Assembly: GCA_032718475.1 (NCBI GenBank)
Contig: JAUCBJ010000193.1
Location: 38,346-102,345, forward strand
Source: Nemertoderma westbladi
Taxonomy: Eukaryota > Xenacoelomorpha > Nemertodermatida > Nemertodermatidae
Direction of reading: 5' to 3'
Length of the DNA: 64,000 nucleotides
In this document: piece after piece, positions 1 to 9,204 of the stretch
How positions within the stretch are numbered: position 1 is the first letter of the stretch
Layout of the letters: each line of letters begins with the position of its first letter
Made by a program: the position numbers and the translations under genes
The notes under the pieces: generated by a model
Database searches by the model: none
What the model was told of the DNA's origin: nothing
Seen by the model: only the letters and a program-made list of their open reading frames with translations

Positions 1-80
1 AACAAAAATTATTTATAGAGTTACACAAAAAAAATCATTAACATCAGTTTCTTCGCGGTCTTGTCTGCACTCGTTGTGGT

Positions 81-592
81 CTACGGCGGTGGGGCAACAT
101 CCGCATTCGCATGCACAATGGCTATGTCTGCAACTGAATTTGTGCAGCGAATGGGTCGTCTAGCAGCCGACCGGTGTCCACGGAGACACATGATGGCCGA
201 CCGCAACAACGCGAAGTTCAACTTTCGCCAAACCCATGTGATGCACTCCGCACACTGCGTTTCTCGCTTCTCCGCCAGGCGGTGCGCCAACCGCTTCACC
301 AGATGTATGGTCGAAGGCGCCATACCACCAAACGCGGAGAATATCAGAGGCGTGAAGGTGGCGTGTTCCACCTCCCTCACTCGTTCCTGATACTTTAGGT
401 TCTTCCGCACTTCATGGTAAATGTGGGCTGACGGTAGGGACATGGCAGCATTAGTTTCTGCCAGTGGATTGAAGACTGAGACGTCCAGGAACGTCTTCTG
501 GAACCGATTGCCCCAGAAGCCGCTCACTGAGACGTCCAATCTCGCCAGCTGGTCCGTTGAAGTGCTGCGGTGTTCAAACTGCTCGCCCGTTA
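81..592 (-). pseudogene. Element B C-terminal coding region
   Basis: An open frame reads on the minus strand from the RTE insertion point to about 81. It contains LDVSVSGFWG, FLDVSVFNPLA, YQERVREVEHATFTPL and LLRSAIMCLRG. These are conserved features of the region downstream of the RT in this element family. The first residues (TGEQFEHRS) follow directly from the coding sequence that stops at 4371 on the far side of RTE copy A, so this is the 3' part of one interrupted gene. The function of the region is not known to me. The frame stops near the left edge, and how much of the element lies beyond position 1 cannot be seen. Confidence 0.6.
581..592. repeat. Left target-site duplication of RTE copy A
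   Basis: The 12-bp sequence GCTCGCCCGTTA lies immediately before the CTA-repeat tail of RTE copy A. It recurs at 4359-4370 beyond the element's 5' end. It codes for part of LTGEQ in element B, which proves the insertion point. Confidence 0.9.
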
Positions 593-3500
593 CTACTACT
601 ACTAGGATCGGCATGCTGCATTGCAGCTGCATTTTTAAGAATGCTGTGCCGGCTTGTCAACAAAATTGCACCGCCACAACTCCCTATCACCCATGACATT
701 TGCTAGATCATCCGCATCTTTAAGGCCAGTGTCCTTTAAGATGCGTCTCAAGAAAGTCATGGGCTGTCCACCATGCTTATTCACTCCATGAGGCTGCCAA
801 AGTACGAGATTATGCACTGGCTGGTCCTCACGGCGAAAGCAATGTCCTGCAAAGCGGAGGCGATTTTGTTCTAGTGTCAAGCTTGGGGGAACCAATGAGA
901 CACCTCCAATGTTATATAGTGTCTGGTTGGAGATGTGTGCATTGTACTTGACACAATGAACCCGGCGTAGCATTCTTGTGAATGTGCCATCCAGAGATTT
1001 GATGTCCTCAGCAGTTAGAGCCCAGCATGGACTCCCGTAGAGGAGTACTGGAACTACTGCTGCTCTAAATAATCGGACCTTAAGTTTCCGATTAATTCTC
1101 GGTGACTTCCAAATCCTGGAAAGCCTATTCAAGGCTGCCCATGCCTTTCCCTTACGTATTCGAAGGTCCTCACCTGACTTCCGGATCCATGATCCCAGGT
1201 AACAGAAGTCGTCCACATGCTCAAGCATACCATCCTTTGAGCTTATGCTCATCCGATCAGAGACTTGCTGAGGACTTTCAAAGTTAACTGTCAGAATTTT
1301 GGTCTTTCTGGAGTTAATAAAAAGACCAACACTAGATGCAGCATGTTCTAATGAGCTGAGGAGCCGTTGGGCTCCCTCTAATGATTCTGAGAGTACTCCT
1401 AAGTCATCAGCAAAGTCTAGATCAGTTAGGTACTTGGCAGGATTTCCTCGACTTCTGGAGCCAGTAGGTGGAGTTATCATTACCCCATCATCATTATGAT
1501 GATCTAAGGACATGCGTAGAACATAGTCAACCACAATAATGAACAAGAATGGTGCAAGTGTGTCTCCTTGGACGACGCCCCATAACACTTCAAATGGTTC
1601 TGTGTCACCGTCAACAGTAGACACAAATGTTGTCGAACCATCATATACTGATCTGATTGCTGCAATAATTTCATCAGGAATCCCATATAATGAAAGTATG
1701 CTGAACATACGTGAGCGAGAGACTGAATCAAAGGCCTTGAAGAAGTCAACAAAGATAACAGCCAGATGCCTGTCTTTCTTTTTTGATAATTCTTCAATTA
1801 TCCTTCTAAGTGCCAAAATGGGCTCCATGGTCCCACGACCTTTACGGAACCCATTCTGATTTCCACGGAGCAGTCTCTCAATGGGATCCCTGATGCGATT
1901 TAATAGAATCCTATTGTATAGCTTTGCAGCAATCGAGATCAATGAGATTCCCCGAAAAGAACCATAGAGTGTTAGGTTGCCCTTCTTGGGAACTGGCACC
2001 AACTTATTTGTTTTCATTTCTTGTGGGACTCTTGTTGTACGGTACATGTCTACTATGATGGGATAGATGAGCTTTAAACACTCAGGTATTTTAAAGACCT
2101 CAGGGGGAACACCATCCACTCCACTGGCACGATTGGTCTTAATGCTCTTTGCAGCAGCCTTCACTTCTGCAAAGGAGATATCGCCAATGGGAATATCTGG
2201 GAGTACAGACTCAGACACCTTTACTTCTATAAAGTTATCAGGCAATACCCTGTCATTATTGAGGAGCTTTTCAAAGTGGGCTTTCCAACCATTGAGGCGA
2301 TCGGCTGGTGATTCAGCCTTAACCTTGGTGGTTGGTTGGCTTTTCCGCCCAGTAAGCAGATTGATCGATTTCCATGCCTGGGATGATTGCCTGCTGTCGT
2401 CAGCATCATTGATGGCATCAACTTGTTGGTTTATTAGCTCCTGTAGATTAACAGAGTACTGCCTGTTCAGGGACCTAGATGCAGCCTTAACTGCATTCTT
2501 GGCCGCTGTAGTCTGTTTGAGTCGGGACTCTTTCTGCGCCTTATGAAGGTCATTTCGGCACTTTTGAATTTTGTTGTCAGTCCAGGGGGCCCTTTTCCTG
2601 TTTCGAGGGTATACAGGAACTGTTTCTGCAGCTGCTAACTTAACTGCTTCTGTAAAGGCAGTATAGCCCTCACAGTGATCTGCCGCCTCAGAGGCAAGAG
2701 CCTCATACCTGTTGCTCAGTTGTAGTGTGAAGCTAGATCTCACACTTGGCTGTTGCAACAGAGAGGACCAGTCATGCCGCGGCAAGGCAGATTTCGTTGT
2801 TCTGCTAGCACGCAGACTAAGTCTTACCTTGGCCACAATAAGGCGGTGATCACTGGAGAAGGGTCGAAGTGTAAATGCATTACAGTCTTGTATAGAGCTC
2901 CTGTATTTCCTACGAAACAGAATATGGTCTATCTGGGACTTGTGACCACTGGGTCCACTATGAGTCCATAGCTTTCCAGTTCGCTTCTTGAACTGGGTTC
3001 CAGCCGAAAACAATCCATTTCCAGAGATAAAATCCTGAAGATGGACAGAATTTCGGTTAACACTATTGCTATAGACCCAGGGCGATGTAGGTGATTGATG
3101 CAGACTTGCATTAAAGTCTCCCAGGAATGTTAAGAATGCATGCTGATCCACTCCATCAGTAGCTGCTTGTAGATTGTGGTAGAAATTTTCCACCTCCTCT
3201 ACAGGGGCAACACTAGTTGGAGAGTAGCATACAATCAGAACCAGCTTAGGAAACTTCTTAGCCAGTCTTCCAGAACATGAGAAGTGGCAACGGATGATGC
3301 GGTTAGATATTTGGTCTATTTTGTCCAATGCTGCATGTGCAGTTGGATTCATCAATAGACCAATTCCACCATTGCCACTATCATCTGCTGACGCGAGGGC
3401 GAGTCGCCAACCGCCCCCCATGTCCTTAATCAGAACCTCATCAGTCTGTCCAGTCTGCATTCGGTGCTCTTGAACACCCACTGCGCTAAGAGAAAGCTTA

Positions 3501-4358
3501 TCTGCCAAGGCAGTCAGCTCACCTTGTCGCATTGGGGACCCGAGTGTTAGGGTGTTTACTGAGGCTAGTCTAGTGACTTGCCTCAGATTCACCAATGGCT
3601 TTGTTGGTCGGGGTGGAACATGAGAGTAGCCTCCAACTCCAGAATCCCTCTCCCCATCACAATCTGGCCTCCCTGGTGACCCAGGGTTTGGGCCAGAAAG
3701 GTCATCAGGAAAGGGACTCAAAGAATTGTTCACTGCTCTCTCTCCAGTAGGGGGTGAGACAGGCAGCCGGTCAGGAGTTAACTGACGCCTGTGAGGCCGA
3801 TTGTGTCCGGTAATTCCACTGGCCTCTAGTGGCCGGACCTCCGCATTGCTAATGTAATCCATAGTGGGGGTTGGGGGGTGCTTTTTTGCCGAGTCAGCTC
3901 TCGGGGCAAATACCACACCCTGGTTTGCCATTCCACAGGGTGGGTGTCGCAATGGAGTCAGATATGAGGCCCATCACCCATATCTACTCTGGCGCACATG
4001 ACCCACCATTGGCTGTTGCAGCTCATCTGCTGGGTCAAGCCCTGTACCCTTGCTGCCAGGTGCAGGTCGCAGTGAAGTGCTCTCAGAGTGGACATGAGAA
4101 CACTCTACTCCTGACCAGCCATTGGTAGATCACCATCTGCCTGGTCAGGCCATATACCCCTGCATCCAAGTATATGGGTCCTTAATCCAGGACCAAGGGC
4201 GTCCTTATCCCAGAACGAAGGGGGTCCTAGTTACAGGACCAGATTTGCCCTAGTAAAAGGGGGTCTATGCAGCTACAGGTGGCACCTCCTTTATGCTGCA
4301 TGGAGGTGGCAATTTTTCTTGATCAATGACCTAGAATACCTGACCTGACCGATAACGG
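593..4358 (-). mobile_element. RTE-like non-LTR retrotransposon, copy A (near full length)
   Basis: The element runs from a 3' tail of TAG trinucleotides (plus strand CTACTACTACTACTAGG at 593) to a 5' end made of GGTCA pentamers near 4350. It has a 5' UTR of about 400 bp, one long ORF and a short 3' UTR. A 12-bp target duplication flanks it. Related pieces occur at 7325-9204, 9205-12541, 20881-21480, 32244-33965, 33966-36741, 46823-48884 and 48885-49309. This is the only copy here with an uninterrupted ORF and both ends. The clade call (RTE-like) rests on the single ORF, AP endonuclease plus RT order and a trinucleotide tail; I could not test it by phylogeny. Confidence 0.9.
635..3931 (-). 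CDS. RTE-like ORF: AP endonuclease and reverse transcriptase
   Basis: This encodes the retrotransposon enzyme that nicks target DNA and copies the element RNA there by target-primed reverse transcription. The ATG at 3931 opens a 1098-residue protein beginning MANQGVV; the frame is open a little further upstream but without an ATG. An N-terminal region of low complexity is followed by an AP-type endonuclease at roughly residues 125-370, with GDFNAS near 271, QIDHI, and SDHR near 360. The reverse transcriptase spans roughly 570-860, with ASGVDGVPPEV, VFVDFFKAFDS-like text, VQGDTLAPFLF and the catalytic FADD near 840. A C-terminal domain with LYGSPCWAL and RFAGHCFRRED follows. No internal stop is present, so this copy could still be active. 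Antisense open frames over it are shadows. Confidence 0.9.
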   Translation of the reverse strand: MANQGVVFAPRADSAKKHPPTPTMDYISNAEVRPLEASGITGHNRPHRRQLTPDRLPVSPPTGERAVNNSLSPFPDDLSGPNPGSPGRPDCDGERDSGVGGYSHVPPRPTKPLVNLRQVTRLASVNTLTLGSPMRQGELTALADKLSLSAVGVQEHRMQTGQTDEVLIKDMGGGWRLALASADDSGNGGIGLLMNPTAHAALDKIDQISNRIIRCHFSCSGRLAKKFPKLVLIVCYSPTSVAPVEEVENFYHNLQAATDGVDQHAFLTFLGDFNASLHQSPTSPWVYSNSVNRNSVHLQDFISGNGLFSAGTQFKKRTGKLWTHSGPSGHKSQIDHILFRRKYRSSIQDCNAFTLRPFSSDHRLIVAKVRLSLRASRTTKSALPRHDWSSLLQQPSVRSSFTLQLSNRYEALASEAADHCEGYTAFTEAVKLAAAETVPVYPRNRKRAPWTDNKIQKCRNDLHKAQKESRLKQTTAAKNAVKAASRSLNRQYSVNLQELINQQVDAINDADDSRQSSQAWKSINLLTGRKSQPTTKVKAESPADRLNGWKAHFEKLLNNDRVLPDNFIEVKVSESVLPDIPIGDISFAEVKAAAKSIKTNRASGVDGVPPEVFKIPECLKLIYPIIVDMYRTTRVPQEMKTNKLVPVPKKGNLTLYGSFRGISLISIAAKLYNRILLNRIRDPIERLLRGNQNGFRKGRGTMEPILALRRIIEELSKKKDRHLAVIFVDFFKAFDSVSRSRMFSILSLYGIPDEIIAAIRSVYDGSTTFVSTVDGDTEPFEVLWGVVQGDTLAPFLFIIVVDYVLRMSLDHHNDDGVMITPPTGSRSRGNPAKYLTDLDFADDLGVLSESLEGAQRLLSSLEHAASSVGLFINSRKTKILTVNFESPQQVSDRMSISSKDGMLEHVDDFCYLGSWIRKSGEDLRIRKGKAWAALNRLSRIWKSPRINRKLKVRLFRAAVVPVLLYGSPCWALTAEDIKSLDGTFTRMLRRVHCVKYNAHISNQTLYNIGGVSLVPPSLTLEQNRLRFAGHCFRREDQPVHNLVLWQPHGVNKHGGQPMTFLRRILKDTGLKDADDLANVMGDRELWRCNFVDKPAQHS

Positions 4359-4370
4359 GCTCGCCCGTTA
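4359..4370. repeat. Right target-site duplication of RTE copy A
   Basis: GCTCGCCCGTTA repeats the 12 bp at 581-592. Just outside the element's pentamer end lies GATAACGG (4351-4358). Its TAACGGGC is the inverted complement of GCCCGTTA, which looks like a snap-back filler at the 5' junction. Confidence 0.85.
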
Positions 4371-6423
4371 GCGGTTGGAGGACTGGCTCCACAGCCACAT
4401 TATGTGACACCTCCGTCAGAGCATCAGCGACAAAGTCCCGGATCTCGTTGTGCCTGATGGAAGGAAATCCTCCAGTGGGGCACGACAGAACGTGAGAACG
4501 GGAGAAAATCGCTCCCCACAGACACAACGGGACGGTAGAGACTTTGGCATCCACCCATAACGGAGGCACAGGGCATCCCTGAATTCACCCTTGTCCAGGT
4601 GGGTGTCCTGGAGGATGAGTGGCTTGGTGTTGAGCCAGATAGAAGCGCCCTTTTCGGTGGTCAGTCCGTGGAGCTGCCGCTGGGGAGGAGATAATATTCC
4701 CACCACTTCCTCTCTCTTTTCCATCGACTGGAGCAGCGCCTCTACCTTCAACCTGCCCACCACCTCCTTTTGTTTCTCCCGGACCTGCACCATTGTATCT
4801 GGTGTGGCGCTGATGAATGGCTCACAGACCCGAAGCGAGCTGGTATACTGATGTGACAGGTCAGTGGGCACCGGAATGCTGATACCCCCGTCACGGACTG
4901 GCAGGGAAAGTAACAGGCGTTCCTCTTTTGAGATGGCTGGCCGATCAGTGAGACGGCAAAGGAATCGATTTACAGCTTCCTCCAACAGGGTGAGATGGGC
5001 TGGCGCGGTGGATACAACACGGGTGATGAACCTCCACCGACAGGCAAGGCCAAACGCGAGGCCCGCGTATGCACAGTGGGGGTCCACTGCTGCCACCCCC
5101 GCGAGACGATCCACTTCCATGGCGAACTCCTGAGCCTTCTCTTCTAGGAACGTGGTGCGATACTCCTCAGTGCCAACAACCCCGCCGAGTAGCTCATGGC
5201 CTGTCGTGTTGATGGCGACACCAGTATTGGCGAAAAAAATCTCAGCCTCTTCCAACATTGCTGGTTTCACTGTGAGGTGACACTTGGATGGGAAGTAGCC
5301 GACGAGAGGACCCCTTGTGGTAGCGACCTCTAGGAGGAGGACCAGCCTTCTGACCCAGGCAGAGTTGGGTGTTCCCACCGACAGACTCAAGATCCTGACG
5401 GATACAATGGGTGATAGATTTACCTATGACGCGGCGCAACACCTCACCTATCCCTGTGGGTCTGACGCCCGGGTTTTTGTCCAGTGCAATAAGTCTGCCA
5501 GACAGTAGCGCAGATAGAGACCCCTGAGAAGTCTTGGTCTGTGCGAGTTGTTTCGCCAAGTCTGCGATCCTCTCACCCAGCTCGGAAGACTGTGTCCGAA
5601 ACCGGGTAAGGAGGTGCTTCCAACCCTGAACATCAACTCCCGATGGACCCGCGGCGTTTCCCTTCATTCTAAGCAAGCTCCCAAGGATGAGCTTCCCATC
5701 GATCGCCTCAAACACAACGCTGTGGTGCTGTGGCGCCTCAGGGAAGTGCGATAGCAGGGTCGACTCGTCTGCGGGCTGCCCTGGAGGATGTTTCGCTCGC
5801 AGAACATCCCGGACCACCTTGGTTTTCCCATCTTTGTCCGTGAATGAGTCATTCAGACTCAGTGGAGAACCGCGGTGTCACTGTCCAAGAACTCTCGTCG
5901 CCGCCGAAATATTCCCAGTCAGCATGTGGCGGGTGAACGCCTTCTGGAGTGCTACGTCCTGAGAGGCTGGGGGTCGTCGCTTAGGAAGGTGTGTCTGAAT
6001 GGCCCGGGCCTCCACCATAAGTTTGTCGAATTTTGCTTCCCTCCAGCTCACTAGACGGCGTTGGAGAATGTGCCAGTGTGTGGCCGTGGATGAAGACCGA
6101 CTCGGTTTTTGTAAGAGGAGAGCTGGCAATATCATCATTGCCGTGAGGGCGACCTCATGTAGGGGATTGTCACTGATTGCCAGCGTCAACAACTGAGAAA
6201 TCTCTGCCACCAATTCTCTACCCACAGCCCCCTGAGGAACCAGGAATAGGTTTGGCCTCCAGTGTACTATGCTGTTGTACACTGTGTTGATTGACTCTAT
6301 TATTTGGTGCCTGGGCAAGGATTCATTGAACCATACCACGGAGTCGACTCGACTTGTTGAAGTGAGTCCAACACTGGACAGGGAGGATGGCAGAGGTCGA
6401 CCGATAGATGCCGAGGGTGCCAA
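4371..6423 (-). pseudogene. Element B reverse transcriptase region (broken)
   Basis: Three stretches on the minus strand make up one decayed gene. 6423-5878 has the N-terminal part (WRPNLFLVPQGAVG, LLLQKPSRSS). An in-frame TGA at 5875-5877 follows, and the same frame resumes with VRDVLRAKHPPGQP, GPSGVDVQGWKHLL and LIALDKNPGVRPTGIGEV down to about 5340. The frame then changes to one with GYFPSKCHLTVKP, TGHELLGGVVGTEEY and LSLPVRDGGISIP, and a further shift leads to the SCPTGGFPSIRHNEIRD region. The RT fingers jump from LCLGQKAG straight to GPLVGYF. The palm segment that should hold the catalytic aspartates is missing, so the copy cannot be active. Class of element uncertain. Confidence 0.75.
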
Positions 6424-6424
6424 C

Positions 6425-7105
6425 TAGACTGGGACTGAAGGGGGACCCGACTGGTCTGAAGGGGGACCCGACTGGACTGCTGGGGGACCCAACTGGACTC
6501 CTGAGGGACCCGACTGGTCTGATGGGGGACCTGACTGGACTGCTGGGGGACCCGACTGGACTCCTGAGGGACCCGACTGGTCTGAAGGGGGACCCAACTG
6601 GACTGCTGGGGGACCCGACTGGACTGATGGGGGACCCGACTGGTCTGAAGGGGGACCCGACTGGACTGCTGGGGGACCCGACTTGACTCCTGAGGGACCC
6701 GACTGGTCTGATGGGGGACCCGACTGGACTGCTGGGGGACCCGACTGGACTCCTGAGGGACCCGACTGGTCTGAAGAGGGACCCGACTGGACTGCTGGGG
6801 GACTCGACCGGACTCCTGAGGGACCCGACTGGTCTGTGGGGGACCCAACTGATCTGCTGGGGGACCCGACTGGACTGTGGGGGACCCGACTGGGACTGCT
6901 GGGCGACCCGACTGGACTGGACATCTGGGGGACCCGACTGGACTGATGGGGGACCCGACTGGACTGCTGGGCGCACTGACTGGACTAATGGGGGACCCGA
7001 CTGGACTGCTGGGCGCACCGACTGGACTGCAGAGGGACCCGACTGGACTGAAGGGGGACCAGACTGGACTGCTGAGGGAACGGACTGGACTGCTCGGGGA
7101 TCTGA
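6425..7105. repeat. 21-bp coding minisatellite in element B
   Basis: About 32 units with the core GGGGGACCCGACTGGACTGCT and variants (TGGTCTGAA, CTCCTGAGG, CTGATGG). A 21-bp unit keeps the frame, so long stretches stay open on both strands as seven-residue repeats (for example QSGPPSV on the minus strand). The many overlapping open frames here are a by-product of the repeat. The array lies between the N-terminal segment of element B and its RT region, and two frame changes now separate it from them. Confidence 0.9.
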
Positions 7106-7296
7106 AAAGTTCGGGGTCTGAAGTATAACGTCTTTAACTGCTGACCCCAAAGCAGACCCCTGTACCGGGGCTCCGAATCCTAGACATGATGGCACTGGCC
7201 CTCGCTCGTGCTGCGCCCGGAGACCAAACTGGCTGGCAGCTAGCGGATTATCCTGGACGATCGGGGATCCACCCAGTATAGTTTCGTCCTGATCCA
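7106..7296 (-). pseudogene. Element B N-terminal coding segment
   Basis: The minus-strand frame starts at an ATG at about 7296 (MDQDETILGGSP) and runs through LAASQFGLRAQHERGP into the 21-bp repeat. I do not recognise a domain. It is placed in element B because it leads into the repeat and then the RT region with no other element boundary. The longer open frame that joins it to RTE sequence upstream (to 7783) is a chance fusion with RTE copy C. Confidence 0.5.
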
Positions 7297-7324
7297 TCAA
7301 TGTATTGTTAGGTCTTGAGAATTG

Positions 7325-9204
7325 ATGTACAGTTAGGTACTTGGCAGGATTTCCTCGACTTCTGGAGCCAGTAGGTGGAGTTATCATCACCCCATCATCA
7401 TTATGATGATCTAAGGACATGCGTAGAACATAGTCAACCACAATAATGAACAAGAATGGTGCAAGTGTGTCTCCTTGGAGGACGCCCCATAACACTTCAA
7501 ATGGTTCTGTGTCACCGTCAACAGTAGACACAAATGTTGTCGAACCATCGTATACTGATCGGATTGCTGCAATAATTTCATCAGGAATCCCATATAATGA
7601 AAGTATGCTGAACATACGTGAGCGAGAGACTGAATCAAAGGCCTTGAAGAAGTCAACAAAGATAACAGCCAGATGCCTGTCTTTCTTTTTTGATAATTCT
7701 TCAATTATCCTTCTAAGTGCCAAAATGGGCTCCATGGTCCCACGACCTGAACCCATTCTGATTTCCACGGAGCAGTCTCTCAACGGGATCCCTGATGCGA
7801 TTTAATAGAATCCTATTGTATAGCTTTGCAGCAATCGAGATCAATGAGATTCCCCGAAAAGAACCACAGAGTGTTAGGTTGCCCTTCTTGGGAACTGGCA
7901 CCAACTTATTTGTTTTCATTTCTTGTGGGACTCTTGTTGTTCGGTACATGTCTACTATGATGGGATAGATGAGTTTTAAACACTCAGGTATTAAAGACCT
8001 CAGGGGGAATACCATCTACTCCACTGGCACGATTGGTCTTAATGCTCTTTGCAGCAGCCTTCACTTCTGCAAAGGAGATATCGCCAATGGGAATATCTGG
8101 GAGTACAGACTCAGACACTTATACTTCTATAAAGTTATCAGGCAATACCCTGTCATTATTGAGGAGCTTTTCAAAGTGGGCTTTCCAACCATTGAGGCGA
8201 TCGGCTGGTGATTCAGCCTTAACCTTGGTGGTTGGTTGGCTTTTCCGCCCAGTAAGCAGATTGATAGATTTCCATGCCTGGGATGATTGCCTGCTGTCGT
8301 CAGCATCATTGATGGCATCAACCTGTTGGTTTATTAGCTCCTGTAGATTAACAGAGTACTGCCTGTTCAGGGACCTAGATGCAGCCTTAACTGCATTCTT
8401 GGCCGCTGTAGTCTGTTTGAGTCGGGACTCTTTCTGCGCCTTATGAAGGTCATTTCGGCACTTCTGAATTTTGTTGTCAGTCCAGGGGGCCCTTTTCCTG
8501 TTTCGAGGGTATACAGGAACTGTTTCTGCAGCTGCTAACTTAACTGCTTCTGTAAAGGCAGTATAGCCCTTACAGTGATCTGCCGCCTCAGAGGCAAGAG
8601 CCTCATACCTGTTGCTCAGCTGTAGTGTGAAGCTAGATCTCACACTTGGCTGTTCCAACAGAGAGGACCAGTCATGCCGCGGCAAGGCAGATTTCGTTGT
8701 TCTGCTAGCACGCAGACTAAGTCTTACCTTGGCCACAATAAGGCGGTGATCACTGGAGAAGGGTCGAAGTGTAAATGCATTACAGTCTTGTATAGAGCTC
8801 CTGTATTTCCTACGAAACAGAATATGGTCTATCTGGGACTTGTGACCACTGGGTTCACTATGAGTCCATAGCTTTCCAGTTCGCTTCTTGAACTGGGTTC
8901 CAGCCGAAAACAATCCATTTCCAGAGATAAAATCCTGAAGATGGACAGAATTTCGGTTCACACTATTGCTATAGACCCAGGGCGATGTAGGTGATTAATG
9001 CAGACTTGCATTAAAGTCTCCCAGGAATGTTAAGAATGCATGCTGATCCACTCCATCAGTAGCTGCTTGTAGATTCTTGTAGAGTTGTTGGTCGGGGTGG
9101 AACATGAGAGTAGCCTCCAACTCCAGAATCCCTCTCCCCATCACAATCTGGCCTCCCTGGTGACCCAGGGTTTGGGCCAGAAAGGTCATCAGGAAAGGGA
9201 CTCA
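7325..9204 (-). mobile_element. RTE-like retrotransposon, copy C (truncated at both ends, rearranged)
   Basis: The 3' side begins inside the RT (…NPAKYLT) next to element B, so the copy has no 3' tail. It holds the RT fingers and palm, the linker and most of the endonuclease. A short deletion near 7748-7750 breaks the frame (GRGTMEP fused after GFRS), and another frame change lies near 7990. Near 9075 the endonuclease text NLQAATDGVDQ is joined directly to sequence from the 5' region (GGTCGGGGTGGAAC), skipping the upstream endonuclease. A copy of CTTGTAGA acts as filler at that junction. The same junction occurs in copy D at about 12075. Inactive. Confidence 0.85.

Larger units (their letters stand above)
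1..7325 (-). mobile_element. Element B: degenerate RT-bearing retroelement, interrupted by RTE copy A
   Basis: Minus-strand order is an N-terminal segment (about 7296-7106), a 21-bp coding minisatellite (7105-6425), an RT region (6423-4371), RTE copy A (4358-593), and a C-terminal region (592-81). The last two coding parts join exactly across the RTE insertion: the reading ..LQPLTGE at 4371 continues as QFEHRS at 580. I recognise the RT and its C-terminal region (motifs GPSGVD, LIALDKNPGVRP, SCPTGGFPSIRHNEIRD, QERVREVEHATFTPL) as a family I have seen in cnidarian and other invertebrate genomes. I cannot assign its class with confidence. The left end lies outside the window. It carries a frameshift, nonsense codons and a deleted catalytic palm, so it is inactive. 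Confidence 0.7.

Noticed and set aside
6408-7128. Several open frames on both strands over the 21-bp repeat
   Set aside because: A 21-bp repeat without stops is open in many frames. Only its place inside element B is meaningful.
7296-7783. A fusion gene joining the RTE RT to element B's N-terminus
   Set aside because: It is a chance in-frame junction between two transposon fragments; the RT part is truncated.
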